Shown: positions 44,816-53,813 of the stretch, in pieces
How positions within the stretch are numbered: position 1 is the first letter of the stretch
Layout: each line of letters starts with the position of its first letter
Source of the DNA: Lachnospiraceae bacterium
GTDB taxonomy: Bacteria; Bacillota; Clostridia; Lachnospirales; Lachnospiraceae
Reading direction: 5' to 3'
Assembly: GCA_009911505.1 (NCBI GenBank)
Contig: QXXL01000077.1
Coordinates: forward strand, 1 to 61,537
Length of the DNA stretch: 61,537 nt
Translations under genes and position numbers: made by a program
The notes under the pieces: model-generated
Databases searched by the model: none
What the model saw: only the letters and a program-made list of their open reading frames with translations
Told to the model about the DNA's origin: nothing

Positions 44816-47800
44816 TTATTTGATCCTCACCTGTTTTCTTACGCTTGGCCTGGAATAAATCTCCTTGCCATCGATTTTTTGGTATGCACGGACACGGAAA
44901 TAATATTTCTTGCCGCTCTTAAGCTTACTAATCGTTTTGCTTGCAGATTTTGCGGAAACTTTTACTGATTTAGATTTCCTGAAATCCCATGTCTGTGAAT
45001 AAATCACCTTATATCCGTCTGCTCCTTTTACCTTATTCCAGGTAACTTTTGCTTTTCCTTTCTTCGTGCTCTTGGCAGACTTAACCGCAACGTTTCCTGC
45101 CGCAAACTTGGTCTTTTCCATAGCCTGCTCGGCCTTAAGCTGTGCCTCTTGTGCAAATTTTTTGGCTTCTTCGGCTGCCTTGCGCAATTCCTCTGCCTGT
45201 GCTGCCAAACGTTCCAGTTCCGCTTTCTGTACAGCTTCACGCTTCTTGGCTTCTTCCAGCTCCTGTTGCGCTTTCTTGGCTGCCAGCTCAGCTTCTTCGG
45301 CTTTCTTCTTAGCGTCTGCTGCTTCTTTTTCCAAAGCAGCTTTTACTTTATTCAATTCTTCCTGCGCTGCATTCTGGGCATCCTGCAAAGCTTTCTTTAA
45401 ATTGCTGATCTCTGTGTTGGACGCATTAAGGTTCCCCTGCAGCTCTTGTGTCAGGTTGTTTAAGGTTTCTATCTGGCGGTTAGCTGTATTAAGGGCATCC
45501 TCAAGCCCAGATGTATCCACATCTATATCTACCTTAAGTCCTGCTGCTGCTGCAAGTACGCTTGCTGTCGCAGCTTGAATTTCTTCTGCTTGTGCATCCT
45601 GCTTATCGCTTACAGCCTTTGCATTTTTAAGGGCATCCTCCAATGCTTTCTTACTTGCTGACGTATAGCCGGTTAGATCCAGTTTAGAATAAGCGCCGAT
45701 AACCGTGTTAAGCATATCTTTCGCTGCATTTTGCAGTTTTTCCTTTACCTGATCCAGTTCTTCCTGTAATGCCTGTTTTGCAGCTTCTACAGCCTGCGTT
45801 ATTTTCCCATCGACTCCATCCAGCTCTCCCTGCAGTGTCTCTATCAGGTCATTTAACGTATCAATCCTACCCTGGGCATCCAAAAGCTCTTCTTCCAAAT
45901 CAGTTGTATCTGCTTTTAATGCTGCCGCAGCGGCCAGGACGCTTGTTATTGCTGTTTCGATTTGTTCCGTGCTGGCATTTGGATTGCCGCTTACGTTCTT
46001 TGCTGCTTTTAGGGCATCTTCCATTGCTTCTCTGCTCTCTGGTGTATAGCCATCCAGATCCATCTGATTATATGCATCAATTACAGCCAGAAGCATCCCT
46101 GCCCCCGAAATCGGTTCACTGCTTACAAGCGCTTCATCTGCGCCATACAATGCTAAAATCGCCTGTGACACTTCTGCCTTTGTTGCCTCAGCTTTTGTAA
46201 GCAGGGCTTCTGCATTTGCTTTTGCATCCTGCAATGTTTTCCAGCTTCCTGGCGTATAGTCTTCTTTCTTGCGTTCAAGGACATCTTGGATCGCCGTTTG
46301 CAAACCTGTAAGATCTACCAAAGAATCTGCTGTTTCATTTATTTTCGCCAAAGCCGCTTCTACCTGTGCTTTGGTTGCACTGCTGTCCGCAATTACAGCT
46401 TCTGCTTCTGCTTTTGCCGTATTATATGCCGTTTGGCTATTTTGGGTACATCCTGCCAGAACATCTTCTGTGACTGCCTGTAATGCATCGCGCAGCCCTC
46501 CGATATAAACAAGGCTGCCTTTTGCTGCTTCTACAGTTTCCGCAGCTATAAGCTTCTGCTCCTCTGTTGCATCATCTGAAAGGTTTGCCGCTTCCTGCGC
46601 TGCCCCCTGATACGCTGCAAAGCTGTCTTGTGTATAATCCTTGGCATCTGCCTGTTCCGCTGCCTTGACAGCATCAGAAAGCCTGTCATTTGCAGCTTTT
46701 GTTACCAGGCCCTTAATCGCCGCGTCTAACTGGTTATAAGCTGTAATATTCTCCTCTGTTGTGCTTCCTTCTTTTGCCGCTATCTTTTGCGCTGCCTTTA
46801 ATGCGTTTGCCACAGCATTCCAGCTCATATCCGTATATTCGTTTTGGTTAAGTTCTGTTGCCTCTGTTATTTTACTTTCTAACTGTGCCTTATCGAATGA
46901 CAGGGGCTTGTATAAATTCAATTCAGCTATAGTTGCATGTTTTTTTACACCGCCTGGGCCATCGCCCTGTGAATCATGAACCTGAATCTTTACTTTCTTC
47001 GCTTCAACCGGTTCAAATTCTGCCGTCTTCCTATTGTTATTTGCTGGCCAGGTTCCATGATCTACTACCGTAACCGTTGAACCGTCAGCTTTTTCCACTT
47101 CTATGCTGTATTCATAAATTCTGCCGTTTATGTTATCCTGCCTTGGCAGATAAGACAACGCGCTTATTACGGTTGGATTCTGCAAAGTTACTTTAAACCA
47201 GTGATGCCCGTTTTCAAGGGATATATCGCTGCCCCAGTTACTGTGCCAGAATGTATTATTGTTTCCATCCAATGCAAATTCTGCAGGCCCTTCATTTCCA
47301 CTTGTAGGAGCTGCTGAACATGCCTCCGCTGTCAATTCAGCCTGCGGAACCGGCTCCCCTTCAATGCTAAATTCAGTTGCCACTGATACAAATTCAATTT
47401 GCCCCTTAAAACTATTTGTCATACTCCCAATGCGCCCGATAGGAACCATCATAGTCGCAACTTTTTTTGTGCCGCGCTGCGCAATAGTTGCCGAGAGCTC
47501 CGTTTTAGGATGGTTCGAATAATAAATCTCCGGGTTCTTGTCCACTAGCTTGCCATCAACATACAAAGCCACTTCCTGCTGGCCGCTCTGGAATGTCAAT
47601 GTCACCCATTCATTTTCCGGCAAAATGTAATTAAAGGAATAATCATAGCCTTCTCTTGAAAAACCAACCTTACCTGTATTTTTCTGAACCGCTTTAAATG
47701 CATAAGTACCGCATGTTCCAAATACATCTTTAGATTCGCAGAGAATCTGCTCTCCCTCGGCGCCTATATCCCTCTTTACTTTCATTGTCAAAAGCGCATC

Positions 47801-50320
47801 CTCGCCAACCATGTCAAAAGGTGTCGTCATATAACTTTTTCCACCCATTAGCCGCAGTGCCGTACCATCGTCAGAATTTACCATTCTGACATTTTCCCTG
47901 CCGTTTAAATCATAGCCATTTACGCTGGAATCTTTTTCTAATGATTCTTCAAATTCCCATTTAGCAATGGTCTGGGATGTAAAATCAATATCTCCATATA
48001 CATTTGTGTCAGGAGCTGTACCTGTCTTCGATGCCAGCCCTTTCACCCCATCGTAATTCCTGTCTTCTGCTTCGCCCCAAAGTTTCGCACCCATGACCGG
48101 AAGTGCGTCGAAGAAACGCTCAAACGAATCGTATTGGGAAATACCGTTTGCACGGGTATCTATATTGTCATGCCATACCGCAAAGCATGCGCCTAACATC
48201 TGATCAGATCCTGCGGGAACCGTATATCCGTTAAAATTATTGGGCTGCCAAGTATTATACAAATACTGCGTATTCAAGTAATCCCCATAGCCGCCCCGGT
48301 TGCCTGTCCCGTTTGGCACCATATATAGAAATACATCCAGGGTATTAATCATATCATATCCCAGTTTGTACATATCCTTGGGATCGGAATAGCCAGTATT
48401 CCATATATTTAGCTGAACATCTTTGGATGGAACTGGTGTTGTCCCTGTTTTATTGGAAAGGCTGCCCCACATACGGACCGTCCTTCCACTATCCTGTACA
48501 AATTCAATCATATCTGCGGAAAACTGACGGAACTGTTCATTCCCCGCCTGTCCTTCTGCCCCATGATATTCATCCGTACCAATATGTATCACAGTATCTT
48601 CGTCAAATACCGGCTCACTGCCTGTAAAATAATCTTCCCAAAGGCTTTTTGCAAATTCTGTTGCTTGTGGGTTGCTTAAATCCAGTTCATCAATCAAATA
48701 CTTATGAGAACCACCAGTTTCCCGTTTGGTACGGAATTCCGGAAACGCCCTGGTAAAGGGCAGCGCATGCGCCGGCATATCCAGTTCAGGTACGATATCT
48801 ACGCCTATGCTTCTGCTGTCCTGGATAAAATTACGGAAATCATCTTTTGTATAGTACACATCTTCTGATGTTGCTGATTTCCCCTCACTGTTTAAAACAC
48901 CGGATTCAAGACGGAAACCTGCATACGTCTGCTCTTTTGCTTCCTCAATCGTACTGTAATCTTCCATAAAAATCAGATTGTCGCTCAAATGCACCTGAAA
49001 ACTGTTCATTTTGTACCAGGACATGTTTTTGGCAAACTCTTGCAATGTGTCCAATGCAAATGGTTTACGGCCAACGTCCAGGCTAAAGCCACGCACCTCG
49101 TACTTCGGATAATCCCTGACAAGCCCTTTTGGGATACTGCCATCTGCCTGTTTTAAAATCTGAAGAATACTTCTGGTTGCATAATATGCCCCAACTGGCT
49201 GTTCAGCGTCTACAAATACAGCATCTGCAATTTCCATCACATAGCCTTCTTTATCTAATCCCATATCCTTTGCAGTAAGATCCAGGTAAAAGTCGCCCCG
49301 TTTAGCATCTTCCTTTGTTCCGTTAATTACCTGTGCCGAAAAGCCTGTGATATCTTTATAATCCTTTGCAAATTCTTCTGCCACTGCTGAAAGTCCTGCG
49401 TTGCCGACAATAATCCTGCTTGCACCTGACGCCAGGAAAGTACCTGATGTACCATGCCATTCCTGAAGCTCAGGGATTACAGGCGGCTTTGCATTCGCAC
49501 CTTCTCCATCTGTATACTTACCTGGTACTGTAACAGTAAATTCCTGCGTTTTTGCCGATTCTTGGTCAAGTGTTACTTCATAAAACCCTTTGACTACCCT
49601 TGTTTCTAAAGGCTGGCAAATAGAACCGTCCTCCCGGATAATCTGTTCATAATCTGCACAAAACCGTGCCGTTGCGCCATCCGGCAAATCTGGCATGGTA
49701 ATACCCAAAGCCCCTTCTAATATGGTAGGCGCTTCAATCTCATCTATTATTTTTTCTAATTCAGTTCTGTCATCTGGAAGCGGATCCAAAGACCATGCCT
49801 CAAATTCATAAAGGGAGACAGTTTTATACCAATCTCCTCCATCCGGATCTGCCGGATCAATTTTATCGACATACAGACGGACATATTGGGTTGTTACCAT
49901 ATTTGGCAAGTTAATCTCTTCTATCTTTGTTTGCGGAATACCTTCATTGCTGTATACCGTTTCCCAGGATCCTTCTTCACCAGTATCTGATACTTCTATC
50001 CGATAACCCTTCGCTTTTCGTACTTCCCAGTAAATAGTAAAGCTTACCAGATTTTTAGGCTTAACCCAGGACAGCTGCAGCCATTCCGGACCTTCTGAAA
50101 TACCCGATCCCCATCTGGATGAATGAGACGTCCTGTCACCGTCATTTGCATTTTCAGGCAACACAGTAGGAGCCTCTGAACTGGATGCAGTTGCCGTTGC
50201 TATTAGCGCCATATTTGTGCGGGTTTCTTCTTCCGCTTTTACCGGAAGCTGTGCAGAACCCAAAATAAGGCATGCTGTTAAAATCCACGCTCCAATTTGT
50301 TTAATTTTTCGATTAATCAT
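44816..50320 (-). CDS. giant secreted GH20 beta-hexosaminidase-type protein
   Basis: 1834 residues. A signal peptide (1-29), an F5/8-type C (CBM32-like) domain (about 35-178), the GH20 N-terminal domain (about 290-400) and the GH20 catalytic barrel (about 405-770) with catalytic pair Asp583-Glu584 in HIGTDEYHG. Then a LamG-like domain (about 790-1000), a second F5/8-type C domain (about 1040-1180), several FIVAR repeats, a long Lys/Glu/Ala-rich coiled coil (about 1640-1745) and a C-terminal FN3-like domain ending in VRKQVRIK. It should cleave terminal GlcNAc/GalNAc or, as in bifidobacterial GH20 enzymes of similar build, lacto-N-biose. No LPXTG motif. Confidence 0.88.
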   Translation of the reverse strand: MINRKIKQIGAWILTACLILGSAQLPVKAEEETRTNMALIATATASSSEAPTVLPENANDGDRTSHSSRWGSGISEGPEWLQLSWVKPKNLVSFTIYWEVRKAKGYRIEVSDTGEEGSWETVYSNEGIPQTKIEEINLPNMVTTQYVRLYVDKIDPADPDGGDWYKTVSLYEFEAWSLDPLPDDRTELEKIIDEIEAPTILEGALGITMPDLPDGATARFCADYEQIIREDGSICQPLETRVVKGFYEVTLDQESAKTQEFTVTVPGKYTDGEGANAKPPVIPELQEWHGTSGTFLASGASRIIVGNAGLSAVAEEFAKDYKDITGFSAQVINGTKEDAKRGDFYLDLTAKDMGLDKEGYVMEIADAVFVDAEQPVGAYYATRSILQILKQADGSIPKGLVRDYPKYEVRGFSLDVGRKPFALDTLQEFAKNMSWYKMNSFQVHLSDNLIFMEDYSTIEEAKEQTYAGFRLESGVLNSEGKSATSEDVYYTKDDFRNFIQDSRSIGVDIVPELDMPAHALPFTRAFPEFRTKRETGGSHKYLIDELDLSNPQATEFAKSLWEDYFTGSEPVFDEDTVIHIGTDEYHGAEGQAGNEQFRQFSADMIEFVQDSGRTVRMWGSLSNKTGTTPVPSKDVQLNIWNTGYSDPKDMYKLGYDMINTLDVFLYMVPNGTGNRGGYGDYLNTQYLYNTWQPNNFNGYTVPAGSDQMLGACFAVWHDNIDTRANGISQYDSFERFFDALPVMGAKLWGEAEDRNYDGVKGLASKTGTAPDTNVYGDIDFTSQTIAKWEFEESLEKDSSVNGYDLNGRENVRMVNSDDGTALRLMGGKSYMTTPFDMVGEDALLTMKVKRDIGAEGEQILCESKDVFGTCGTYAFKAVQKNTGKVGFSREGYDYSFNYILPENEWVTLTFQSGQQEVALYVDGKLVDKNPEIYYSNHPKTELSATIAQRGTKKVATMMVPIGRIGSMTNSFKGQIEFVSVATEFSIEGEPVPQAELTAEACSAAPTSGNEGPAEFALDGNNNTFWHSNWGSDISLENGHHWFKVTLQNPTVISALSYLPRQDNINGRIYEYSIEVEKADGSTVTVVDHGTWPANNNRKTAEFEPVEAKKVKIQVHDSQGDGPGGVKKHATIAELNLYKPLSFDKAQLESKITEATELNQNEYTDMSWNAVANALKAAQKIAAKEGSTTEENITAYNQLDAAIKGLVTKAANDRLSDAVKAAEQADAKDYTQDSFAAYQGAAQEAANLSDDATEEQKLIAAETVEAAKGSLVYIGGLRDALQAVTEDVLAGCTQNSQTAYNTAKAEAEAVIADSSATKAQVEAALAKINETADSLVDLTGLQTAIQDVLERKKEDYTPGSWKTLQDAKANAEALLTKAEATKAEVSQAILALYGADEALVSSEPISGAGMLLAVIDAYNQMDLDGYTPESREAMEDALKAAKNVSGNPNASTEQIETAITSVLAAAAALKADTTDLEEELLDAQGRIDTLNDLIETLQGELDGVDGKITQAVEAAKQALQEELDQVKEKLQNAAKDMLNTVIGAYSKLDLTGYTSASKKALEDALKNAKAVSDKQDAQAEEIQAATASVLAAAAGLKVDIDVDTSGLEDALNTANRQIETLNNLTQELQGNLNASNTEISNLKKALQDAQNAAQEELNKVKAALEKEAADAKKKAEEAELAAKKAQQELEEAKKREAVQKAELERLAAQAEELRKAAEEAKKFAQEAQLKAEQAMEKTKFAAGNVAVKSAKSTKKGKAKVTWNKVKGADGYKVIYSQTWDFRKSKSVKVSAKSASKTISKLKSGKKYYFRVRAYQKIDGKEIYSRPSVRKQVRIK

Positions 50321-50370
50321 AGTTTCCTCCTTATAAATTTTATGTATTATGCCTGGTTTTAAACCATTTT

Positions 50371-50395
50371 TACTCCTCCTTTTAGTAAAAAAGCA
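50371..50395 (-). other. orphan ribosome binding site with a two-codon mini-ORF
   Basis: In the GH20 leader, AAAAGGAGGAGTAAAA precedes ATG GTT TAA. The signal is as strong as those of real genes nearby, yet codes only Met-Val. Confidence 0.35.
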
Positions 50396-50396
50396 T

Positions 50397-50439
50397 AATT
50401 ATCAAAATAATTATACTGATAATTTGGCACATCCGTCAA
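50397..50439 (-). promoter_or_regulatory. GH20 promoter with an inverted repeat over the -10
   Basis: TTGACG (50434-50439) and TATAAT (50410-50415), 18-bp spacer, on the minus strand. AATTATCA (50397-50404) and TGATAATT (50417-50424) flank the -10 and form a possible operator. Confidence 0.6.
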
Positions 50440-50554
50440 GCACTATTATTTCAACTATAAAATTTAGGAGAGCCTAACTATTTCAAATGCCTGATTTTAT
50501 ACCTTTTAAACCTGTTTCCATACCCCTCAGCTCTGGAATCTTATACTGTAACCG

Positions 50555-52200
50555 TTATGGTGCCTCTACATAAACTTTATAGGCCCCTAAACTGTTTATG
50601 GAATTATCCTTGTTATACACCATCAGGTAGTGTCTTTCATTTGCTTTCATAAATAGTTCAATCCTGACATTCCCATCCTGACAAGCCAGTGGTATGCCCG
50701 TCGTATTGGAATTACTGTCTACTTTAAAAAATGCCCCGCCCAAAGTTGTACTGCCTGCCGTTGATATTATATAAGTCCCGCTTTCCTTTGGGATAAAGAC
50801 AAATGCATCCGTATCACCAAAATAATTAATATACCCTTCTGTAACATAACTGTCTGATATATCATATGCCGATGACATCACACCGCCATAATCGTCTTTG
50901 CTGTTTACTTTTAATGTATATCCCCCTGTTTTTGTAGTGGAATACGCTTTTACAGCAATATAATAAGTTTTATTTGCCATCAAGAGGTGTTTGATGTAAA
51001 AATCGAGCTTATTTTCACTTTCTCCTTGATTTTTCCCATCATCATTATATGCAATTTGTGCACCAGACGCATCGTATAATATGCCGTATGTATCAAAATC
51101 CGATATTGCCTCAAAGCTATAAATGGCAGTCTGGGATGGTTTGAAAGAATAATATCTGCATTCACCGCCGTTTAACAGCTCTCCGCACATGGCTTCATCT
51201 AATTTTATTGTCTTTGTAGTGCTGATAGACAAATTATAATCAAAGGAAACTTCTGTCAAAGAATGACATGTGGATATATTACTGCTCTGCCCACACTGGC
51301 CATAAGTATCTGTCTCGGAACCTGCTCCGTTGCCAATTCATAATTGCCCAGATACCCTTTTCCCCAGTTCCAGACAGAGCCATCCCCTCTCGCAATAAAC
51401 GCACTCATATTTCCATATCCTTTTGCTAGGCTTTTTATAAGTAGTAAGTAGAGGATGCCAGCTTTGTGGGCGTCTTGCATGCTGTACCATCCCCAACATG
51501 CCCCGGTGTATCCATTCCCCATACCCAGGGATATCCACTACTATCCAAAGCCATGCTTTTATAGTGCCCTGCAGAAATATCTACTATACCGCTCAACCCT
51601 TTGACCTCAACCGGTGTTAACCGATCTTCTTCGGTTCCATCTCCTATAACGCGCCAAAATGATTCAAGCCCCAGGTGTATACTGCCCCGTTCCATTATGC
51701 CCCCAGGCCCATACCGACCCATCTTCTTTTAAAGCCAAGGCATGCCTTGCCCCTGCTCCAATTGCTATATTACGCTCAGAATCAAATAATTCCCATTTCT
51801 CCCTTGGGGACGACAATTCAAAAGTTTCATCAAAATCCTCTTTTGGCGAAACATCTGTTATCCCCTCTTTTACAGCGCTAGAAGCTGCGCCTAAAAAACT
51901 TTACCTTATTCCCTTGTGCAATTTTCCCTTGCAGGCATGAAAGCCTGTCAGCCGTATCCATCAGCCGTCCCTTTAGCCCTTCCGTACCAGATACTGACAC
52001 CGCCAAAGCTGCCGCTGCCGAAACATAGCCTGCCGCCATACTCGTACCGTCCAAGATCCCAGATTCCCCATCCGGGAAGCAACTGTATACTTCACGCCCC
52101 CATGCTGCAATATCTACCTTCTCTTTTTTGTCATCATAAAAAAACACCGTTTCTCTGATATTTGCATTATTCAGAGAAACGGCTTGAAGTATAAAAAAGC
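50555..52200 (-). pseudogene. decayed secreted subtilase with RCC1-like and PPC-like modules
   Basis: Fragments in several frames, read in order on the minus strand. A subtilase (S8) C-terminal part has EKVDIAAWGREVYS and the catalytic-serine block DGTSMAAGYVSAAAALAV (52200 to about 51880). RCC1-like repeats follow (HALALKEDGSVWAWGHNG, then TPVEVKGLSGIVDISAGHYK). The last part is 234 residues with two PPC-like beta domains (50555-51259). Stops and frame changes occur at about 51880, 51670 and 51260-51440. The protease N-terminus with Asp and His of the triad is missing: the frame runs into a hairpin at 52190-52215 and a repeat scrap. The original gene probably encoded a surface protease. Confidence 0.75.
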
Positions 52201-52212
52201 CCGGCATTTGCC
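52186..52212 (-). terminator. intrinsic terminator at the broken subtilase end
   Basis: CCCGGCA and TGCCGGG pair around a 2-nt loop and are followed by CTTTTTTA on the minus strand. It lies downstream of the SecB-like gene, so it can end the three-gene operon. Confidence 0.65.
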
Positions 52213-52313
52213 GGGACTTTGTCTACAGTCTGAAACACGCTCTAAAGCCTTTGCATTAAACAGGCTTACAGTATTTTAAACAAGAAAAGCTGGCACATCT
52301 GATAAAATATTTT

Positions 52314-52712
52314 TTATTTCTTACTTTTCTGGTCATTTATCATTGCAATAATATTTATGGCTGGCAATACAATAGGAGCCATTCCAGGTTGTGTTGTTAT
52401 AATAGATATATAGCTTCTAATATACGGAAACATGATTGCAATAGTATTTTTTTCAAGAATATCCATATTTTTTTGGGGTGTCCGAAATATTGCTTTACCC
52501 TTTACATTAACATATATATTTTCGTTTTTATCTGAGACAGTAGTGCATAATGTTATCTCATATCCATCCTCCTGAATATCTTCAATATTATGTTCTACAT
52601 GGACACTCAATTCTAATCCTTCTAAAGAAACGTCTTTTTTTCTAAATGTACTTTCTACAATATCAATTTTTTCCAAAACAAGAGGGCTTTCATAATCAGA
52701 CCTAACTTTCAT
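52314..52712 (-). CDS. SecB-like chaperone of a toxin-antitoxin-chaperone operon (CmdC-like)
   Basis: 132 residues. The C-terminal FPYIRSYISIITTQPGMAP and IVLPAINI match the most conserved part of the SecB fold. Two LEGLELSVHVEH and GYEITLCTTVSD strands precede it. Firmicutes lack SecB in protein export, so a SecB-like protein next to a toxin-type gene points to a TAC-type dedicated chaperone that protects the antitoxin. The start at 52712 follows AGGAGAGGATT, nine bases after the small upstream gene. Confidence is good for the fold, moderate for the role. Confidence 0.8.
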   Translation of the reverse strand: MKVRSDYESPLVLEKIDIVESTFRKKDVSLEGLELSVHVEHNIEDIQEDGYEITLCTTVSDKNENIYVNVKGKAIFRTPQKNMDILEKNTIAIMFPYIRSYISIITTQPGMAPIVLPAINIIAMINDQKSKK

Positions 52713-52721
52713 AATCCTCTC

Positions 52722-52961
52722 CTAACATGCAATAGCAAAATCTTCTTGCAAATAATATGTCTCTTTTTTAATGTTTGTATCTAGCCTTTTACCAGAATAT
52801 CCAAAAAAAGTTTGACATGGCCTATAAATCCGGCTAATATCTTCATAAGTTACCGCATGGACACCATTTCTATCTCTTATCATAGGTTCCTTTACACTAT
52901 CACTTAACTCTACATTGTACTTCTCACATAACGCATAAAATAAATCTTTATCAAACATCAT
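52722..52961 (-). CDS. putative antitoxin (CmdA-like position)
   Basis: A 79-residue protein starting MMFDKDLFYALCEKYNVE. It overlaps the upstream toxin-like gene by ATGA. No known antitoxin fold is recognisable. The C-terminal part is rich in aromatic residues (RPCQTFFGYSG, KKETYYLQEDFAIAC), the kind of exposed hydrophobic tail that TAC antitoxins use to bind their SecB-like chaperone. The role is inferred from position between toxin-like and chaperone genes. Confidence 0.65.
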   Translation of the reverse strand: MMFDKDLFYALCEKYNVELSDSVKEPMIRDRNGVHAVTYEDISRIYRPCQTFFGYSGKRLDTNIKKETYYLQEDFAIAC

Positions 52962-53545
52962 ATCACCTCTTCTTCTTCATTATACACTAGTTTCGTTGAC
53001 TTAATACATCCTTTATTTGAAACACATATTTGTTTTTCATTGAATTTAATACCAATTATTTTTATTATCTTTCTTTGTTTTTTCAATTCCTCATAATTCC
53101 TTCTAGTTGTATAGCCTGCTGCATCTTTTTGAAAAGTTCCTATTATAACAGATATTCCTTTACTCTCTTTATAATAGTCAAATATAAGCGCACGTATATT
53201 ATCCTCTTTAAATATAGGCATCTTCCCCAGACATTCTTTTCTTATATCTTCAAATGTCCTTATTGTTTCTGTCAAAAAACAATCATACTGGATATTATCA
53301 TCAAGATCAAGAACTTCCCCGTCATCAGCCTCTATAAGCGACTGATAAATAACACTTCCACAATTGTCATTTTGTGACGAAATATTTGATGCCCACCATT
53401 GTGCTTTTTCATAATCATCAAAAAAATATACACCCTGGCCTAACCAATGGTCACTTCGATATTTACTTTTAACAGGATCTAATCCACCATTCTCTATACT
53501 ATATCGATGCTTAGTGCAGGTTCCATGATACCCCAACTCTTTCAT
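52958..53545 (-). CDS. ADP-ribosyltransferase-like toxin (CmdT-like)
   Basis: 195 residues, first gene of the operon. The N-terminus has GYHGTCTKHRYSIENGGLDP and DHWLGQGVYFFDDYEKAQWW, i.e. the H(G)T and Y elements of the H-Y-[E/Q] class of ADP-ribosyltransferases (His7 and Tyr40), with a hydrophobic-aromatic helix after them. Gene order toxin-like, small protein, SecB-like chaperone is the order of CmdTAC, an anti-phage system in which CmdT ADP-ribosylates mRNA. The composition is much more AT-rich than the neighbours, suggesting transfer. The third catalytic residue could not be assigned with certainty. Confidence 0.68.
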   Translation of the reverse strand: MKELGYHGTCTKHRYSIENGGLDPVKSKYRSDHWLGQGVYFFDDYEKAQWWASNISSQNDNCGSVIYQSLIEADDGEVLDLDDNIQYDCFLTETIRTFEDIRKECLGKMPIFKEDNIRALIFDYYKESKGISVIIGTFQKDAAGYTTRRNYEELKKQRKIIKIIGIKFNEKQICVSNKGCIKSTKLVYNEEEEVI

Positions 53546-53626
53546 TATCCACTCTTCCTAAGCAATTTACAGCTAGTTTTACATTTTTCATTTCAAAACC
53601 TAAAAAGACATTTTTCTATATTTCAC

Positions 53627-53655
53627 AGTATATCATTCTTGTTTAAAAAAATCAA
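53627..53655 (-). promoter_or_regulatory. promoter of the CmdTAC-like operon
   Basis: TTGATT (53650-53655) and TATACT (53627-53632) on the minus strand with a 17-bp spacer, about 80 bp before the toxin-like start. No clear operator. Confidence 0.65.
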
Positions 53656-53675
53656 CATTATAACTTCAAGCCCAC

Positions 53676-53783
53676 ACGACAAACACATGAATGTTTCTAT
53701 GCCCCCTTATAAACAACGCCCCTTTTCTTTAATTTTCCAGAAAAGAGGCGTGTTTACAATTTATTTACTCATGTGTTTGTCAT
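53676..53783. repeat. 15-bp inverted repeat enclosing a terminator
   Basis: ACGACAAACACATGA (53676-53690) and TCATGTGTTTGTCAT (53769-53783) are inverse with one mismatch. Between them CGCCCCTTTTCT and AGAAAAGAGGCG (53726-53757) form a terminator-like hairpin for the Mrp gene. The whole could be a boundary scar of the transferred operon. Confidence 0.5.
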
Positions 53784-53813
53784 ACTTCAAGCCAATTTTT
53801 AATCACATCCCCA

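Noticed and set aside
52225..52250. Another solo arm of repeat family 1 (TGAAACACGCTCTAAAG)
   Set aside because: Only the outer 12-13 bases match, too few to list as a feature, although the position at the subtilase break is suggestive.
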